The position numbers and the translations under genes are program-made. Of a stretch of DNA of 64,000 nt, positions 51,254 to 60,782 are shown one piece after another. A model generated the notes under the pieces. The model searched no databases. It was not told the origin of the DNA and saw only the letters and a list, made by a program, of their open reading frames with translations. The DNA is taken from positions 1 through 64,000 of the forward strand of contig JAZKBN010000022.1 in NCBI GenBank assembly GCA_040388605.1. The letters are read 5' to 3'. Positions within the stretch are counted from its first letter, which is position 1; each line of letters starts with the position of its first letter. The DNA comes from JAZKBN01 sp040388605 (GTDB taxonomy: Bacteria; Bacteroidota; Bacteroidia; Cytophagales; Flexibacteraceae).

Positions 51254-52996
51254 ATGCAGACTTTTTTCAGAAATGCATTTGCTTCGGCAACAGCAGCGGC
51301 AGCGCTCGTGCTTGCATTGCCTGCAGCATCTTTCGCACAAATAGAACCCGGCTCATACGGATATTATAACAATGCTGTACAGCTGGGCCAAACCGATGTT
51401 TACGGCACAGCCCGCACACAAGCCATGGGCGGCTCCCGCATTGCCCTTGGCGGCGACATCAGCTCGCTTGCAGGCAACCCGGCCGGTCTTGGTATGATTA
51501 AGCGCTCACAGGCCATGATAAGCCCTTCAATAATGAGCAACAGCACAAGCTCAACCTTTATTAACAGGACTTTAGATGATGGCCGAACCAAATTCAATAT
51601 TGCCAACCTCGGACTTGTAATTTCAGCACCAAAAGATGAGCTGGTTGAAGGCTCGTGGCGCGGCGGCTCTTTTGGCGTGAGCATGACCCGCCTGGCCAAT
51701 TACAATTCGCAGCAGAGCTACAGCGCTGTTAACCCGGCAGTAATCGGGTACCAGAAAATAAACGATAACTATTCGCTGCCCTACACCGCCAACTCTTATA
51801 TAGATTACCTGGTGAGGCTGGGCAGGCAACAGGGTATTGGTCAAAGTGTGGCCGTTTTGGGCGACTCAATTAAAAACGGGGCCAACATAACACCCCTGAA
51901 CCCTGCACAAAGTGAAATATACCAGGCTTATCGTGCGTACCTGCTTGATTATAGTCCGCCGGGCATAGGCAGCAGGCCCGATGATATTTACGGAAACTAT
52001 TTCGGCCGCATTCTTCCGCTTGGCGATATGCAGCAAACCATGATACGTAAAACCAGCGGCGCCACCAACCAGTTCGATATTGGCGGCGGTGGTAATATTA
52101 ACGATATGTTTTACTTCGGGGCAAGCCTGGGCATAGTAAGCACCTGGTACCGTGAAGAAACCGTTTACCGCGAAACTTTGGTCAACATAAAAGACTCATT
52201 GCACTTTACAGGCGCAACTGCCAATAAATACATTGGTACAAGCCTGCTTCGCCAGCAAAACATGAGCACCGACGGGCAGGGGGTAAATGTTAAATTAGGT
52301 GTAATAATTCGCCCTATTCCCCAGCTGCGTATCGGGCTTAACTGGCAAAGCGCATCGGCCATGTATTTGCAGCAAAAATCATGGATGAAGGTAAGCGCAA
52401 CCTATCCAACAGCAGCACCCTATCCTGATTCCCTGCTTTACTACCCCAACCTGCCCGGAGACGATCGTACCGTATTTCTGCAAAACCCCTTCAGCTATAA
52501 CCTGAACCTGCCCATGAAAACAAGCGTTGGCCTTGTTTACCAATTCAACAAGCAGGGTCTTATTACTGCCGAAGCTGAATACCTTGACTATACTCAAAGT
52601 AAGCTAAGCTACGATACAGACCCAACATCGGCCAACCCGAACCTGTTTAACGCCGATAACCAAACCATTAAAAACATTCACCAGGGGGTAATTAACCTGC
52701 GCGGCGGCGGCGAGTTCAGGGTAGATAAAGTGCAGTTCCGCTTGGGCGCAGCCTATACCGGCAGCCCCTATAAATCTAATTATTCCGACAGCTTTAATTA
52801 CCTGAACAAGGAAGTAATAAGCTATACCGGCGGCCTTGGCTACCGTGCCGATTCGTTTTTTATAGACCTTTCTTATGTAATGAGCAATTACACCTCGCGT
52901 GTTTCGGCTCTTGATGCTTCAGGCCAATTCTCGCCGCAGGCCAATATTAAAGGTCATACAAACAATGTGGTTGTAACCACGGGCTTTACCTTTTAA
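51254..52996 (+). CDS. Outer-membrane beta-barrel protein, FadL/OmpP1-like
   Basis: A 580-residue outer-membrane protein. The signal peptide (FASATAAAALVLALPAASFAQ) is followed by the FadL-like N-terminal hatch pattern: DVYGTARTQAMGGSRIALGGDISSL with AGNPAGLGMI. Alternating aromatic beta-strands follow (LRIGLNWQSASAMYL, FRLGAAYTGSPY, FFIDLSYVMSNYTSR) and the chain ends in VVVTTGFTF, a typical barrel C-terminal strand with Phe. It should be a porin-like transporter of hydrophobic compounds such as fatty acids or aromatics. A terminator follows. Confidence 0.85.
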   Translation: MQTFFRNAFASATAAAALVLALPAASFAQIEPGSYGYYNNAVQLGQTDVYGTARTQAMGGSRIALGGDISSLAGNPAGLGMIKRSQAMISPSIMSNSTSSTFINRTLDDGRTKFNIANLGLVISAPKDELVEGSWRGGSFGVSMTRLANYNSQQSYSAVNPAVIGYQKINDNYSLPYTANSYIDYLVRLGRQQGIGQSVAVLGDSIKNGANITPLNPAQSEIYQAYRAYLLDYSPPGIGSRPDDIYGNYFGRILPLGDMQQTMIRKTSGATNQFDIGGGGNINDMFYFGASLGIVSTWYREETVYRETLVNIKDSLHFTGATANKYIGTSLLRQQNMSTDGQGVNVKLGVIIRPIPQLRIGLNWQSASAMYLQQKSWMKVSATYPTAAPYPDSLLYYPNLPGDDRTVFLQNPFSYNLNLPMKTSVGLVYQFNKQGLITAEAEYLDYTQSKLSYDTDPTSANPNLFNADNQTIKNIHQGVINLRGGGEFRVDKVQFRLGAAYTGSPYKSNYSDSFNYLNKEVISYTGGLGYRADSFFIDLSYVMSNYTSRVSALDASGQFSPQANIKGHTNNVVVTTGFTF

Positions 52997-53365
52997 GCCA
53001 CCTGGCCCGGTAACACTAAAAACCCCTCTTATCCGCTATTTATAACCGGATAATGCTGCCGGAAAAAGAAAGAGTCCCGGTTTCGCAACGCGATTCGGGA
53101 CTCTTTTATTCAATTTAGTACCGGGCTTAACTATCGGGGAATTCAACCGGGCCGTGAAGCGAGCATTGTAAACGGCGCCTGCTTAGTAATTGTGAATACC
53201 TCGGAATAAGATAAAAAGAGCAGCGGCATTAATAAGGAAATAAATTTTTATCATGCTTTATAACAATTACCTTTCAGAAGGGTTTTTAATCCGTTGGTAC
53301 GGCACGGCGCTTGCAGCAGCCCTAATCAGTACCGGATTTCGGGCATAATTACGTAACATTGCAAC
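52997..53365. other. Intergenic region before the MCE gene
   Basis: No gene was seen. It includes the terminator at 53069-53106. The AT-rich tract near 53200-53260 may contain the promoter of the MCE gene, but no clear TAnnTTTG was recognised. Confidence 0.4.
53069..53110 (+). terminator. Rho-independent terminator
   Basis: An 11-bp stem (aaagagtcccg at 53069-53079 with cgggactcttt at 53096-53106) is followed by T-rich DNA. It ends the outer-membrane protein transcript, about 75 bases after the stop codon. Confidence 0.85.
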
Positions 53366-54292
53366 GTGAAAATCAGTAAAGAGGTAAAAGTGGGGGCCAT
53401 GAGCATTTTGGCCATTATCATACTATACACCGGTGTGCGCTTCCTGCGCGGTTCCGATTATTTCAGCACGACCGAAAAGTACTATGCCATTTTCCCCAGC
53501 GTAGATGGTTTAACCGCAGGTAATCCCGTAACCGTAAGCGGATTAGCCATTGGCCGCGTAGATAAAATTCAGCTGCTCCCCAGCCGCGACAACCAGGTTT
53601 TGGTTACACTGAAAGTGAATAACGATGTTATTATAGGCGACAGCACACAGGTTGTTATTTCATCTAACGGACTGCTCGGCGATAAAACCGTGGTGCTCGA
53701 ATTGGGACATAGTATAAAATTATTCGATGGCGGCGATACCCTGCCTTCCACATCGCGCCCCGGCTTAACAGAGAATTTCCAGAAAGCTGCCGAGCCGCTT
53801 TTCCATAAGCTTGACACCACGGCCATGGAACTGAACATAGTGCTCCGCGATTTCCAGGTTACCAATAAGAAAATTGAGACCCTGCTTGAAACCTATACCA
53901 ATACCGGCAAAGCCCTCAACGGCGTTATTGCCGATAACCAAAGCAATATTCACGGCATTACCGGCAACCTGAATGAGCTGAGCCATTCCCTGAAAGACAG
54001 CGAGAAGAGCTTTAAGCAGGTATTGGCCAAAATGAACCGCCTGGGCGACACACTGAACAATGCCAATATAGGCCGCACCATAACCGCCGCCAACCGCAGC
54101 ATGGAAAACCTGAATACCATGCTCAGCAATATTAACAAAGGCCAGGGCACTTTGGGCAAGCTTGTTAAAAACGACAGCCTCTACCGCAACATGAACCACA
54201 CCGCCGAAAGCATGAACGCCCTGCTGCTTGATTTGAAAAAGAGCCCGAAACGCTACGTTCACTTCAGCATTTTCGGCAAGAAGGCAGAGTAA
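53366..54292 (+). CDS. MCE-domain (MlaD-like) lipid-transport protein
   Basis: A 308-residue protein with one N-terminal transmembrane helix (about 8-25, VGAMSILAIIILYTGVRF) and an MCE domain (about 35-115: YYAIFPSVDGLTAGNPVTVSGLAIGRVDKIQLLP, then SNGLLGDKTVVLELG). It is followed by a long helical region (about 145-290) rich in Asn/Leu/Ser, typical for MlaD homologues that form a hexameric tunnel for phospholipids across the periplasm. The start codon is GTG at 53366; the protein from it (KISKEVKVGAMS) fits the family's N-terminus. The MlaE/MlaF permease and ATPase genes are not nearby. Confidence 0.9.
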   Translation: MKISKEVKVGAMSILAIIILYTGVRFLRGSDYFSTTEKYYAIFPSVDGLTAGNPVTVSGLAIGRVDKIQLLPSRDNQVLVTLKVNNDVIIGDSTQVVISSNGLLGDKTVVLELGHSIKLFDGGDTLPSTSRPGLTENFQKAAEPLFHKLDTTAMELNIVLRDFQVTNKKIETLLETYTNTGKALNGVIADNQSNIHGITGNLNELSHSLKDSEKSFKQVLAKMNRLGDTLNNANIGRTITAANRSMENLNTMLSNINKGQGTLGKLVKNDSLYRNMNHTAESMNALLLDLKKSPKRYVHFSIFGKKAE

Positions 54293-54341
54293 TAAGCTTA
54301 AACTCAATTTAAGCGCTTTGAAGCCTGTTAAAATATCAGCC

Positions 54342-54378
54342 AACCTGCCTGCGTGTAAACGGGCAGGTTTTTATTTTT
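54342..54378 (+). terminator. Terminator after the MCE gene
   Basis: Arms aacctgcct (54342-54350) and gggcaggtt (54361-54369) form a stem with one wobble pair and an inner extension, followed by a T-rich run. Confidence 0.75.
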
Positions 54379-54412
54379 TAAATCGCCGTCTTACTATCTT
54401 AATCCCTGCCCT

Positions 54413-54829
54413 ATGAGAGCCGATATGCGGCGCAACATAAAGCCCAAATTCGAAACAGGTGCTTTTGTGCGTTTTAAAACCGGGGGTTATAAAATGGAGG
54501 TTATCCGCAAGGTGATAGATGTATTGGGCTGGAAATACACCTGCACCTATACAGGCAGCCTGCACGGCGAAGAAAGCGGGCATTTCGATGAACGCATTTT
54601 AACGGCATGGCTCAAGGCCCCCGGCAAGCCGGTTAAATTGGTAAACGGTTTGCCCATACAAGGATTCCTGCCTGATTACAATCCCAAAGACCTTGTTCGT
54701 CTTGATGGCGGCACAGAACTCATGATTGTTGAATTTGCCTACCCTACCGAGCAGGGCTGGAAATACCTCTGTAAGTTTGAAGACAGGGGTAGCAGGCATT
54801 GCATGCAGAATGAGCTGGTGCCGGTGTAA
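54413..54829 (+). CDS. Small protein with two DUF2158/YodC-like domains
   Basis: A 138-residue protein built from two similar halves. The first reads VRFKTGGYKMEVIRKV, then WKYTCTYT and HFDERIL. The second reads VRLDGGTELMIVEFAY, then WKYLCKFED and HCMQNELV. The pattern of V-R-x-K/D-x-G-G-x-x-M, a W-x-Y-x-C strand and a final Leu resembles DUF2158/YodC, a small SH3-like beta fold of unknown role. A duplicated copy in one chain looks uncommon. There is no signal peptide. It is convergent with the glycosyltransferase gene, 25 bases away. Confidence 0.65.
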   Translation: MRADMRRNIKPKFETGAFVRFKTGGYKMEVIRKVIDVLGWKYTCTYTGSLHGEESGHFDERILTAWLKAPGKPVKLVNGLPIQGFLPDYNPKDLVRLDGGTELMIVEFAYPTEQGWKYLCKFEDRGSRHCMQNELVPV

Positions 54830-54854
54830 TTAAACATCGGTAAATTTTAACCTG

Positions 54855-56561
54855 TCAGCCTTTCTCCTTCTTATAAAACACAAATCCGTTCTGCTCCCCA
54901 ATCTTCTTTAAAGCCGGGTATTTTTCAAGGCCATCGGTTTTATTAATCTTGCTGATCACATAAACATCTTTAGGCTGCGGCTGTGTGAGCAGGAACTCCC
55001 GCCATTCATCGGGGCCGCGATCTTTGTCCTCGGCATAATAGAATTTGGGCTTGTTTTCAGGCTGAAGCTTCGGGTAAAAGTAATGGGCATAAGTACGGTA
55101 CCCAAACGGAATAACATATACATCTTTCCCGGCAAGGCTTTCGAAAAAGCTGATAGCCGCCCCCTGGCTGAAAAGCTCTACCCTGCCTATAAAACCCCAA
55201 AGTATGAACATAACGGTAAAAGCGGTTCCGCCGAGCAGCAGGGTAAAGCCCTGAACCAGGCGTTGGCGTTTCCAAAGCAGGAGCACGGTAATTATATAGG
55301 CAATCACAAAAACACCGACCAGCCATTCGGTACCTGTCCAATGCACTTCGGCATCCAGGTTTTTTAGTGCAAAGGGGTCTTTGGAAAGCAGCGGCCTTAG
55401 GTATTGTTCTTTATGCTGCGCCATATACGGGAGAATAAGCGGCACAATGCCTATGAGAATACCCAATACGCCGGTCCCGATTTTAATCCATTTGGGGAAG
55501 CGCATGCGGCCCTGCACCATTTCATAAATGGCTACAGCAGCCAGGAAAGTGAGTGGGAAATAGCATAGGCTGCTGTAATGCACAATCTTGCTTTTTACAA
55601 TGGTGAACACTATGAGCACCACCCAAAAGAGTATAATCATCCATCGCCTGAAATCAGACTGAACGGGGTTGGCTGCGGGCATTGGGCCCATAGCGCGAAT
55701 GCAGAACAAACTTGCCGGGAAACAGCCAACCAGCAATACCACGAAATGGTAGCCGGGGAAGCCGCCGTGCCCTGCATCGGGAATGTTGTATAGCCGGTAA
55801 TTGTATTTAATGAATTCGGTAATGAACCACGGCCCGTTTTTAATGGTTTCAATGCCATAAAGCAATGCCGAGGCCAAAAGTGAGCTCAACCCGAAAGCCA
55901 GAATATGCCCGATGCTGAAAAACATGCGGAACCTTTGTAAAACCCAATACACAAAAAAGCTTAAACCAATCAGCAGCAGGGCTACCGGGCCCTTGGTAAT
56001 AACGGCCATACCGGCACTGAGTCCGCCTATAAGCAGGTACCGCCATTCTGAATGTTGCANNNNNNNNNNGTTTGCGCCGGGCACATAGTTATGACGATGC
56101 ACATAACGAACCAGGTTCAGTATGGCTATGAAAATAAAGAGGTTGAACCATGGGTCTATAAGCCCGGAGCGGAAATAGAAATGGGGCAAAATGCTGCCTA
56201 TATATAAACCCGCCCAAAGCAGGCCGAAGTTGCGGTTATAGAGCTTTGCACCCGTGCGGTAAAGCAGCAGCAGGGTAATAATTCCGCAAAGGGCATTGGG
56301 GAAACGGGCGGCAAACTCGCCTACCCCGAAAAGGTGCATGCAGGCTGTTTGCAGCCAGAAGAAGAAAGGCGGCTTTTCCCAAAAAGGCTGGAAGTTGATG
56401 TACACGCGGCCGTACTCACCATTGATAAACATTTCGCGGGCGCATTCGGCAAAGTTAATTTCGTCCCAGTCGAAAAGGTGAACCCGGCCCAGGAAGGGTA
56501 TAAAAAAGAGGGCGGCCACAAGGGCAATTACAGGTTCGGGCGGAAGGCGTTTAGGCCACAT
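54855..56561 (-). CDS. ArnT-like GT-C glycosyltransferase (contains an assembly gap)
   Basis: A polytopic GT-C transferase of about 568 residues, of the PMT/ArnT group. The first loop carries the catalytic Asp/Glu pattern FDWDEINFAECAREM; the next motifs are FQPFWEKPPFFFWLQ, NALCGIITLLLLYRTGA and ITKGPVALLL. About ten to twelve hydrophobic helices follow, then a soluble C-terminal domain (FGYRTYAHYFYP, KYPALKKIGEQNGFVFY). Such enzymes transfer a sugar from polyprenyl phosphate to lipid A or a protein on the periplasmic side. Ten N (56060-56069) fall within residues of about 165-168 and the frame reads through. The true gap length is unknown, so the internal length is approximate. Confidence 0.85.
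   Translation of the reverse strand: MWPKRLPPEPVIALVAALFFIPFLGRVHLFDWDEINFAECAREMFINGEYGRVYINFQPFWEKPPFFFWLQTACMHLFGVGEFAARFPNALCGIITLLLLYRTGAKLYNRNFGLLWAGLYIGSILPHFYFRSGLIDPWFNLFIFIAILNLVRYVHRHNYVPGANXXXXQHSEWRYLLIGGLSAGMAVITKGPVALLLIGLSFFVYWVLQRFRMFFSIGHILAFGLSSLLASALLYGIETIKNGPWFITEFIKYNYRLYNIPDAGHGGFPGYHFVVLLVGCFPASLFCIRAMGPMPAANPVQSDFRRWMIILFWVVLIVFTIVKSKIVHYSSLCYFPLTFLAAVAIYEMVQGRMRFPKWIKIGTGVLGILIGIVPLILPYMAQHKEQYLRPLLSKDPFALKNLDAEVHWTGTEWLVGVFVIAYIITVLLLWKRQRLVQGFTLLLGGTAFTVMFILWGFIGRVELFSQGAAISFFESLAGKDVYVIPFGYRTYAHYFYPKLQPENKPKFYYAEDKDRGPDEWREFLLTQPQPKDVYVISKINKTDGLEKYPALKKIGEQNGFVFYKKEKG
56060..56069. other. Assembly gap (10 N)
   Basis: Ten N inside the ArnT-like gene. Flanking translation is in the same frame when ten bases are counted, so either the placeholder length is right or agrees with the frame by chance. 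Confidence 0.95.
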
Positions 56562-56695
56562 ACAGGCTATGGAAACAGGGGAAACACAATGCGGCAGGCA
56601 GCATAAAGGCCAAACTAATATTGTATTCGTATTTATATACCTGCAAAAATAGGGAATGAGCAGCTAAGCGCAGCCACGTTTAAACTTCGGGCATG

Positions 56696-56703
56696 TATCT
56701 TTG
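56696..56703 (+). promoter_or_regulatory. -7 box TATCTTTG
   Basis: An exact TAnnTTTG match five bases before the ATG at 56709. Transcription from here would give a nearly leaderless mRNA for the membrane protein. No good -33 element was found. Confidence 0.5.
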
Positions 56704-56708
56704 TGCTT

Positions 56709-58505
56709 ATGCCCTTACCTGCATCAGGAGTTTCGCCCCTAAAAGAGTTAACAGCGCCCGGCCCCAATAAGGCTCCGTTAGTTATAGCATTGTCGGTTTT
56801 TGCCCAATTAATGGCCTGGCTCATTTGGCATGCCTATACCACCTGCGAAGGCAATTGGGTGTACACCATGGACGATACTTATATCCACATGGCTATAGCC
56901 CGCAACTTTGCCGAGCATGGCATTTGGGGCATGACCGTACATGAGTTCAGCAACAACAGCTCGGGGCCCCTGTACACCCTCCTGCTTTCGCTTTGGTACA
57001 AGTTTGCCGGGCCCGGTATATACGCACCGCTGATTTTTAACCTGCTTTGCGCCCCGGCATGCATCTATATACTTTTTCGTAATCTAAGCCGCACGGCCGA
57101 AGGAGGCATACCGGTTTTCGGCAGCAGCAAAGCAATAAATAAATTTAGCGGGAATATTAATGCGCCTGATGCTGCTGTGCCTGAAACCAGGGTAAGCCTC
57201 ACCCTTAAAACCATTGTGCTGCTCATGGCTATGGGCGGGGGTTCTGTTGCCGTTAACACGCTCAGCGGCATGGAGCATGTGCCGCAACTGTTGCTGAACC
57301 TGTTGTTCATAAACGTATGCGTGAACATCATCAGTAAAGAAAACCCTGAGCCACGCGATTATGCCCTGTTGGCCCTGTTCGCCATGGGTATAGGCAGCAT
57401 CCGGTTCGAAGGCATGTTTCTTGGGGCTGCGGCCTGCCTGCCCATGCTGTTGCGCAAACGCTATGCGGCCATTGCAGTAATAATTATAGGCGTGGGCATA
57501 CCTGTTATAACACTGGGCATTTATTCATTGGGCCAGGGCAGCATGTTCCTCCCGAACTCGGTGCTGGTAAAAGCAAGGCCCTTTGATTTAAGCTCACTTG
57601 AAGGCTTTTTTAATACCACCGGGCTTTTTTATGCGCTGCACGCGCCCAATATTGTGGTACCAATGGCGCTTTCGGTAATCATACTTTTTATAAGGTACAG
57701 GGGGGGCAGGCTCACATTTTCGGCGGGGAACCTGTACCTGTATTTCGTGGTGGCATTGTCGGTTAGCTTAATTCTTACGGCTTACCCGGCGGCGCACAGG
57801 TACCAAAGCTGGCTTATTGCCTTCAGCATTGTATCGGTATGGATAAACAGGCACACTTTGGCCACCTTGTTCGTGTTCAGGAATATCGTATTCAGGTTTG
57901 CTGCTCTTGCCATTATTATTTTCCCATGGGCATGGCGAACTTATGTTTCAATATGGCTGGCACAGGGCGCATCGGCCAACATTTACGGGCAACAATACCA
58001 AATGGCGAAATTCGTGAAGCAGTACTACCCATTTAACACCATTGCCGCCAACGACATAGGCCTCATCTGCTTCCTGAACCCGGAGGTAAAGCTGTTCGAT
58101 ATGTTCGGGCTGGCAACCATAAGTGTAGCCAGAACAAAGATGCAGCACCCCATGAACGCGCAGGCCCTCGACAGCCTTGCACGCATAGCCGGCGTTGATA
58201 TAAGCATGTTCTACCGGGGCTGGATAAATACCGATTATTATAGAAACATGTATTTCGGCGGCGCATTTTACCTGCAAAACAACCTCGTTTGCGGCTCCGA
58301 TGAAGTGGTTTTCTTCGCCGCTAAACAAGCTGACCAGGCCAAACTGCAGGCCGATCTTAAAGCCTTCGCCCCCCAAATGCCTGCCAATGCCGAGCTCGTA
58401 AAAGCTGATACGTACGAAGACTTTAATAAGCTCTTCCCTAGAGATGAATCAGGCTACCAAATGCGGCAGCATTATAAGAGCCAGCTTCCGCCCAAACCTG
58501 AATAG
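56709..58505 (+). CDS. Polytopic membrane protein with GT-C-like features, unknown
   Basis: About 598 residues from the ATG at 56709; a GTG two codons upstream overlaps the promoter box. It has about ten to twelve hydrophobic helices starting at APLVIALSVFAQLMAWLIW. The first loop has the acidic pair of GT-C transferases (YTMDDTYIHMAIARNFAEHG), then SSGPLYTLLLSLWYK, all placed as in ArnT/PMT-like enzymes. The C-terminal part is a soluble domain with INTDYYRNMYFGG and VCGSDEVVFFAAKQ. It probably moves a sugar from a polyprenyl carrier, but the donor, the acceptor and the exact family are not known. It is divergent from the ArnT-like gene, and the pair may share a pathway. Confidence 0.7.
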   Translation: MPLPASGVSPLKELTAPGPNKAPLVIALSVFAQLMAWLIWHAYTTCEGNWVYTMDDTYIHMAIARNFAEHGIWGMTVHEFSNNSSGPLYTLLLSLWYKFAGPGIYAPLIFNLLCAPACIYILFRNLSRTAEGGIPVFGSSKAINKFSGNINAPDAAVPETRVSLTLKTIVLLMAMGGGSVAVNTLSGMEHVPQLLLNLLFINVCVNIISKENPEPRDYALLALFAMGIGSIRFEGMFLGAAACLPMLLRKRYAAIAVIIIGVGIPVITLGIYSLGQGSMFLPNSVLVKARPFDLSSLEGFFNTTGLFYALHAPNIVVPMALSVIILFIRYRGGRLTFSAGNLYLYFVVALSVSLILTAYPAAHRYQSWLIAFSIVSVWINRHTLATLFVFRNIVFRFAALAIIIFPWAWRTYVSIWLAQGASANIYGQQYQMAKFVKQYYPFNTIAANDIGLICFLNPEVKLFDMFGLATISVARTKMQHPMNAQALDSLARIAGVDISMFYRGWINTDYYRNMYFGGAFYLQNNLVCGSDEVVFFAAKQADQAKLQADLKAFAPQMPANAELVKADTYEDFNKLFPRDESGYQMRQHYKSQLPPKPE

Positions 58506-58633
58506 CACAATTGCAAAACAGCATTCACCGGGCATTTGCCTTTTCCCCGGTATAAAATAGCATATTTCCGAAACAGGCTATTAACTTTACGCCTGTATGC
58601 CCCTAAGCATAAGCCTGCAAACCCAAAACTGAT

Positions 58634-60058
58634 TTGCCCGAAATAAGCACATACAGCAGCAACCTGAGCCTCATAATACCTGAGCTTATACTGGCTGTTG
58701 CCGTTTGCATACTCACCCTTGCCGGCCTTTGGAAGAACGCCCCGGTTTGGCTTCCGCAGGCAATATGCGTTTGCGTGCTGCTGCCCGTAATAAGCCTCGG
58801 CAGCATGCCCGTTGATACCCGCGAAACCGTTTTTGCCGGCGCCATACATTTAGGCACTTTTAACCGCGAGATAATGGTTATCTGCGATTTTGCCACAGGC
58901 CTCAGCCTTTGGCTGTACGCAAGCCGCAGCAGCCGAAAGCTTCCTATCGAGGTTTACCCGCTCATGATTACCATGCTGCTGGGTATGCACCTGATGGCTG
59001 CAAGCGCCAACCTGCTCATGCTTTTTATTGCGCTTGAGCTGGTATCGGTTTGCGCGTATGGCTTAACGGCATTCGGTTCGGGGCAGGCGGCATCTGAAGC
59101 GGCTATCAAGTATTTGCTGTTCGGCATTACGGCATCTGCATTTATGCTGTACGGCATGAGCTGGCTCTACGGTTTCAGCGGAAGCCTGTATTTTGAGCAT
59201 GAAAGCTTCAGCGTTGCGCTCAATAATGCGCCGCGTTTCCCGGTAATGCTGGCTTTGGCTTTTACATTGGCGGGCATGCTGTTTAAAGTATCGGCCTTCC
59301 CCTGGCACAGCTGGGCTCCCGATGTTTACGAAAGCGCCCCCCTGCCCGTAGTGGCAGTTTTCAACGCAGGCAGCAAGGCTGCAGGGCTTGTGCTGCTGTT
59401 CAATTTCGCTATACACGTTCGTGTTGAAGGCATGCGTGAGCTGCTGGCAGGCGCTGCTGCCATCAGCATGATTGTGGGGAACCTGGCAGCTATGCGGCAG
59501 AAAAACCCCAGGAGGCTCATAGCCTGGTCGTCGGTGGCGCAATCGGGCTTTATGCTCTGCCTCTGCGCTGCAGCCGGGCCCGATTCAGGCACGGCTTTGC
59601 AGTTTTACATATTTATGTACCTGCTGCTTACCATGGCCGTTTTCGCGCTCCTGCTGGCTTTCGAAAAGCATAACCCCAAGGGCACTATAGAAGATTTTGC
59701 AGGGCTTGGTATAAGCAACCCCGGTTTAGGTATTTGCATGCTGCTGGTTATGGCGGGCTTAACGGGCCTGCCACCCACAGGGGGCTTTACAGCCAAGCTG
59801 CTCACCTTTGTTGATTTGCTTGGCAATGCCCAAAGCAGCGGCAATAAAACCCTGTATTGGCTCCTGCTTATTGCGGCCCTGAACACCCTGCCTGCGCTGT
59901 ACTATTACCTGCGCATACCCTTTTATATGTTTTTCCGGAAGCGTAAGGAAGGCAGGCTCGAGCAAAGATTCCCCTTATGGCTGCAGGTTTTGGCCTGGGG
60001 CCTTACCCTGATTATGATGCTGGGCTTTTTTGCTACCGGGCTGTTTATTGCGAATTAG
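58634..60058 (+). CDS. nuoN: NADH-quinone oxidoreductase subunit N
   Basis: A 474-residue NuoN, with about 13-14 hydrophobic helices. Family features include the early SLIIPELILAVAVCILTLAG, MLFIALELVSVCAYGL, the lysine helix motif FKVSAFPWHSWAPDVYESAPLPV, KNPRRLIAWSSVAQSGFML, and GLTGLPPTGGFTAKLL. These carry the conserved Lys and Glu residues of the proton channel. The start is TTG at 58634, since an ATG at 58597 runs into a stop. nuoN normally ends a nuo operon; here the gene before it is an unrelated membrane transferase, so it is detached from the rest of complex I. Confidence 0.92.
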   Translation: MPEISTYSSNLSLIIPELILAVAVCILTLAGLWKNAPVWLPQAICVCVLLPVISLGSMPVDTRETVFAGAIHLGTFNREIMVICDFATGLSLWLYASRSSRKLPIEVYPLMITMLLGMHLMAASANLLMLFIALELVSVCAYGLTAFGSGQAASEAAIKYLLFGITASAFMLYGMSWLYGFSGSLYFEHESFSVALNNAPRFPVMLALAFTLAGMLFKVSAFPWHSWAPDVYESAPLPVVAVFNAGSKAAGLVLLFNFAIHVRVEGMRELLAGAAAISMIVGNLAAMRQKNPRRLIAWSSVAQSGFMLCLCAAAGPDSGTALQFYIFMYLLLTMAVFALLLAFEKHNPKGTIEDFAGLGISNPGLGICMLLVMAGLTGLPPTGGFTAKLLTFVDLLGNAQSSGNKTLYWLLLIAALNTLPALYYYLRIPFYMFFRKRKEGRLEQRFPLWLQVLAWGLTLIMMLGFFATGLFIAN

Positions 60059-60131
60059 TGGCGCATTCAGCCTGCGAAAGGCTTGTGCCCGGCCATGTTA
60101 AAGATGATTCCTGTTAATACCCATTTCAAAT

Positions 60132-60782
60132 ATGTCTCGTATTCCTGTCGATGAAAAAATGCTTGCTTATGTTGAAAGCATGAGCAGCCCCGAGTTCAGC
60201 TATCTTGCCGAGCTCAACCGGGAAACCTATACCAAGGTATTATCGCCGCAAATGCTCAGCGGGCACTTGCAGGGCCGCGTGCTCAGCATGCTGGCCTATA
60301 TGATACAGCCGAAATATATACTTGAAATAGGTACTTACACTGGTTATTCGGCGCTGTGCATGGCAGAAGGGCTGGTACCCGGCGGCATGCTGCATACCAT
60401 TGATATTAACGATGAGCTGAATCCCATGGTGCAGCGCTATATAGCGCAGGCCGGCATGCAGGACCGCATTACCTGCCACCTTGGTCGCGCAGCCGATATT
60501 ATACCCACCCTGCCCTATACCTGGGATATGGTTTTCATAGATGCCGACAAAACCGGCTACCCTGCTTATTACGATTTGGTATTTGAACAGGTTCGACCGG
60601 GAGGCTATATAATATCAGATAACGTATTGGCAGGCGGCAAGGTAACGGAACCCGAAAACGCCGCCACCGACAAACCCCTTGCCCGCATGCTGGCCTTCAA
60701 CAAAAAACTGCAGGACGATGAGCGTGTAGAGAATGTAATTTTCCCTATCCGCGATGGCTTAAACGTGGTGAGGAAAAAGTAA
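60132..60782 (+). CDS. O-methyltransferase family 3 (catechol/caffeoyl-CoA type)
   Basis: A 216-residue SAM-dependent O-methyltransferase. Motif I is LEIGTYTGYSALCMAEGL, the metal-binding acidic loop is DMVFIDADKTGYPAYYDLV with later SDNVLAGGKV, and it ends in the conserved FPIRDGLNVVRKK. Members methylate catechol-like hydroxyls using a divalent metal. The natural substrate in Bacteroidota is unknown. It follows nuoN on the same strand after 73 bases. Confidence 0.9.
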   Translation: MSRIPVDEKMLAYVESMSSPEFSYLAELNRETYTKVLSPQMLSGHLQGRVLSMLAYMIQPKYILEIGTYTGYSALCMAEGLVPGGMLHTIDINDELNPMVQRYIAQAGMQDRITCHLGRAADIIPTLPYTWDMVFIDADKTGYPAYYDLVFEQVRPGGYIISDNVLAGGKVTEPENAATDKPLARMLAFNKKLQDDERVENVIFPIRDGLNVVRKK

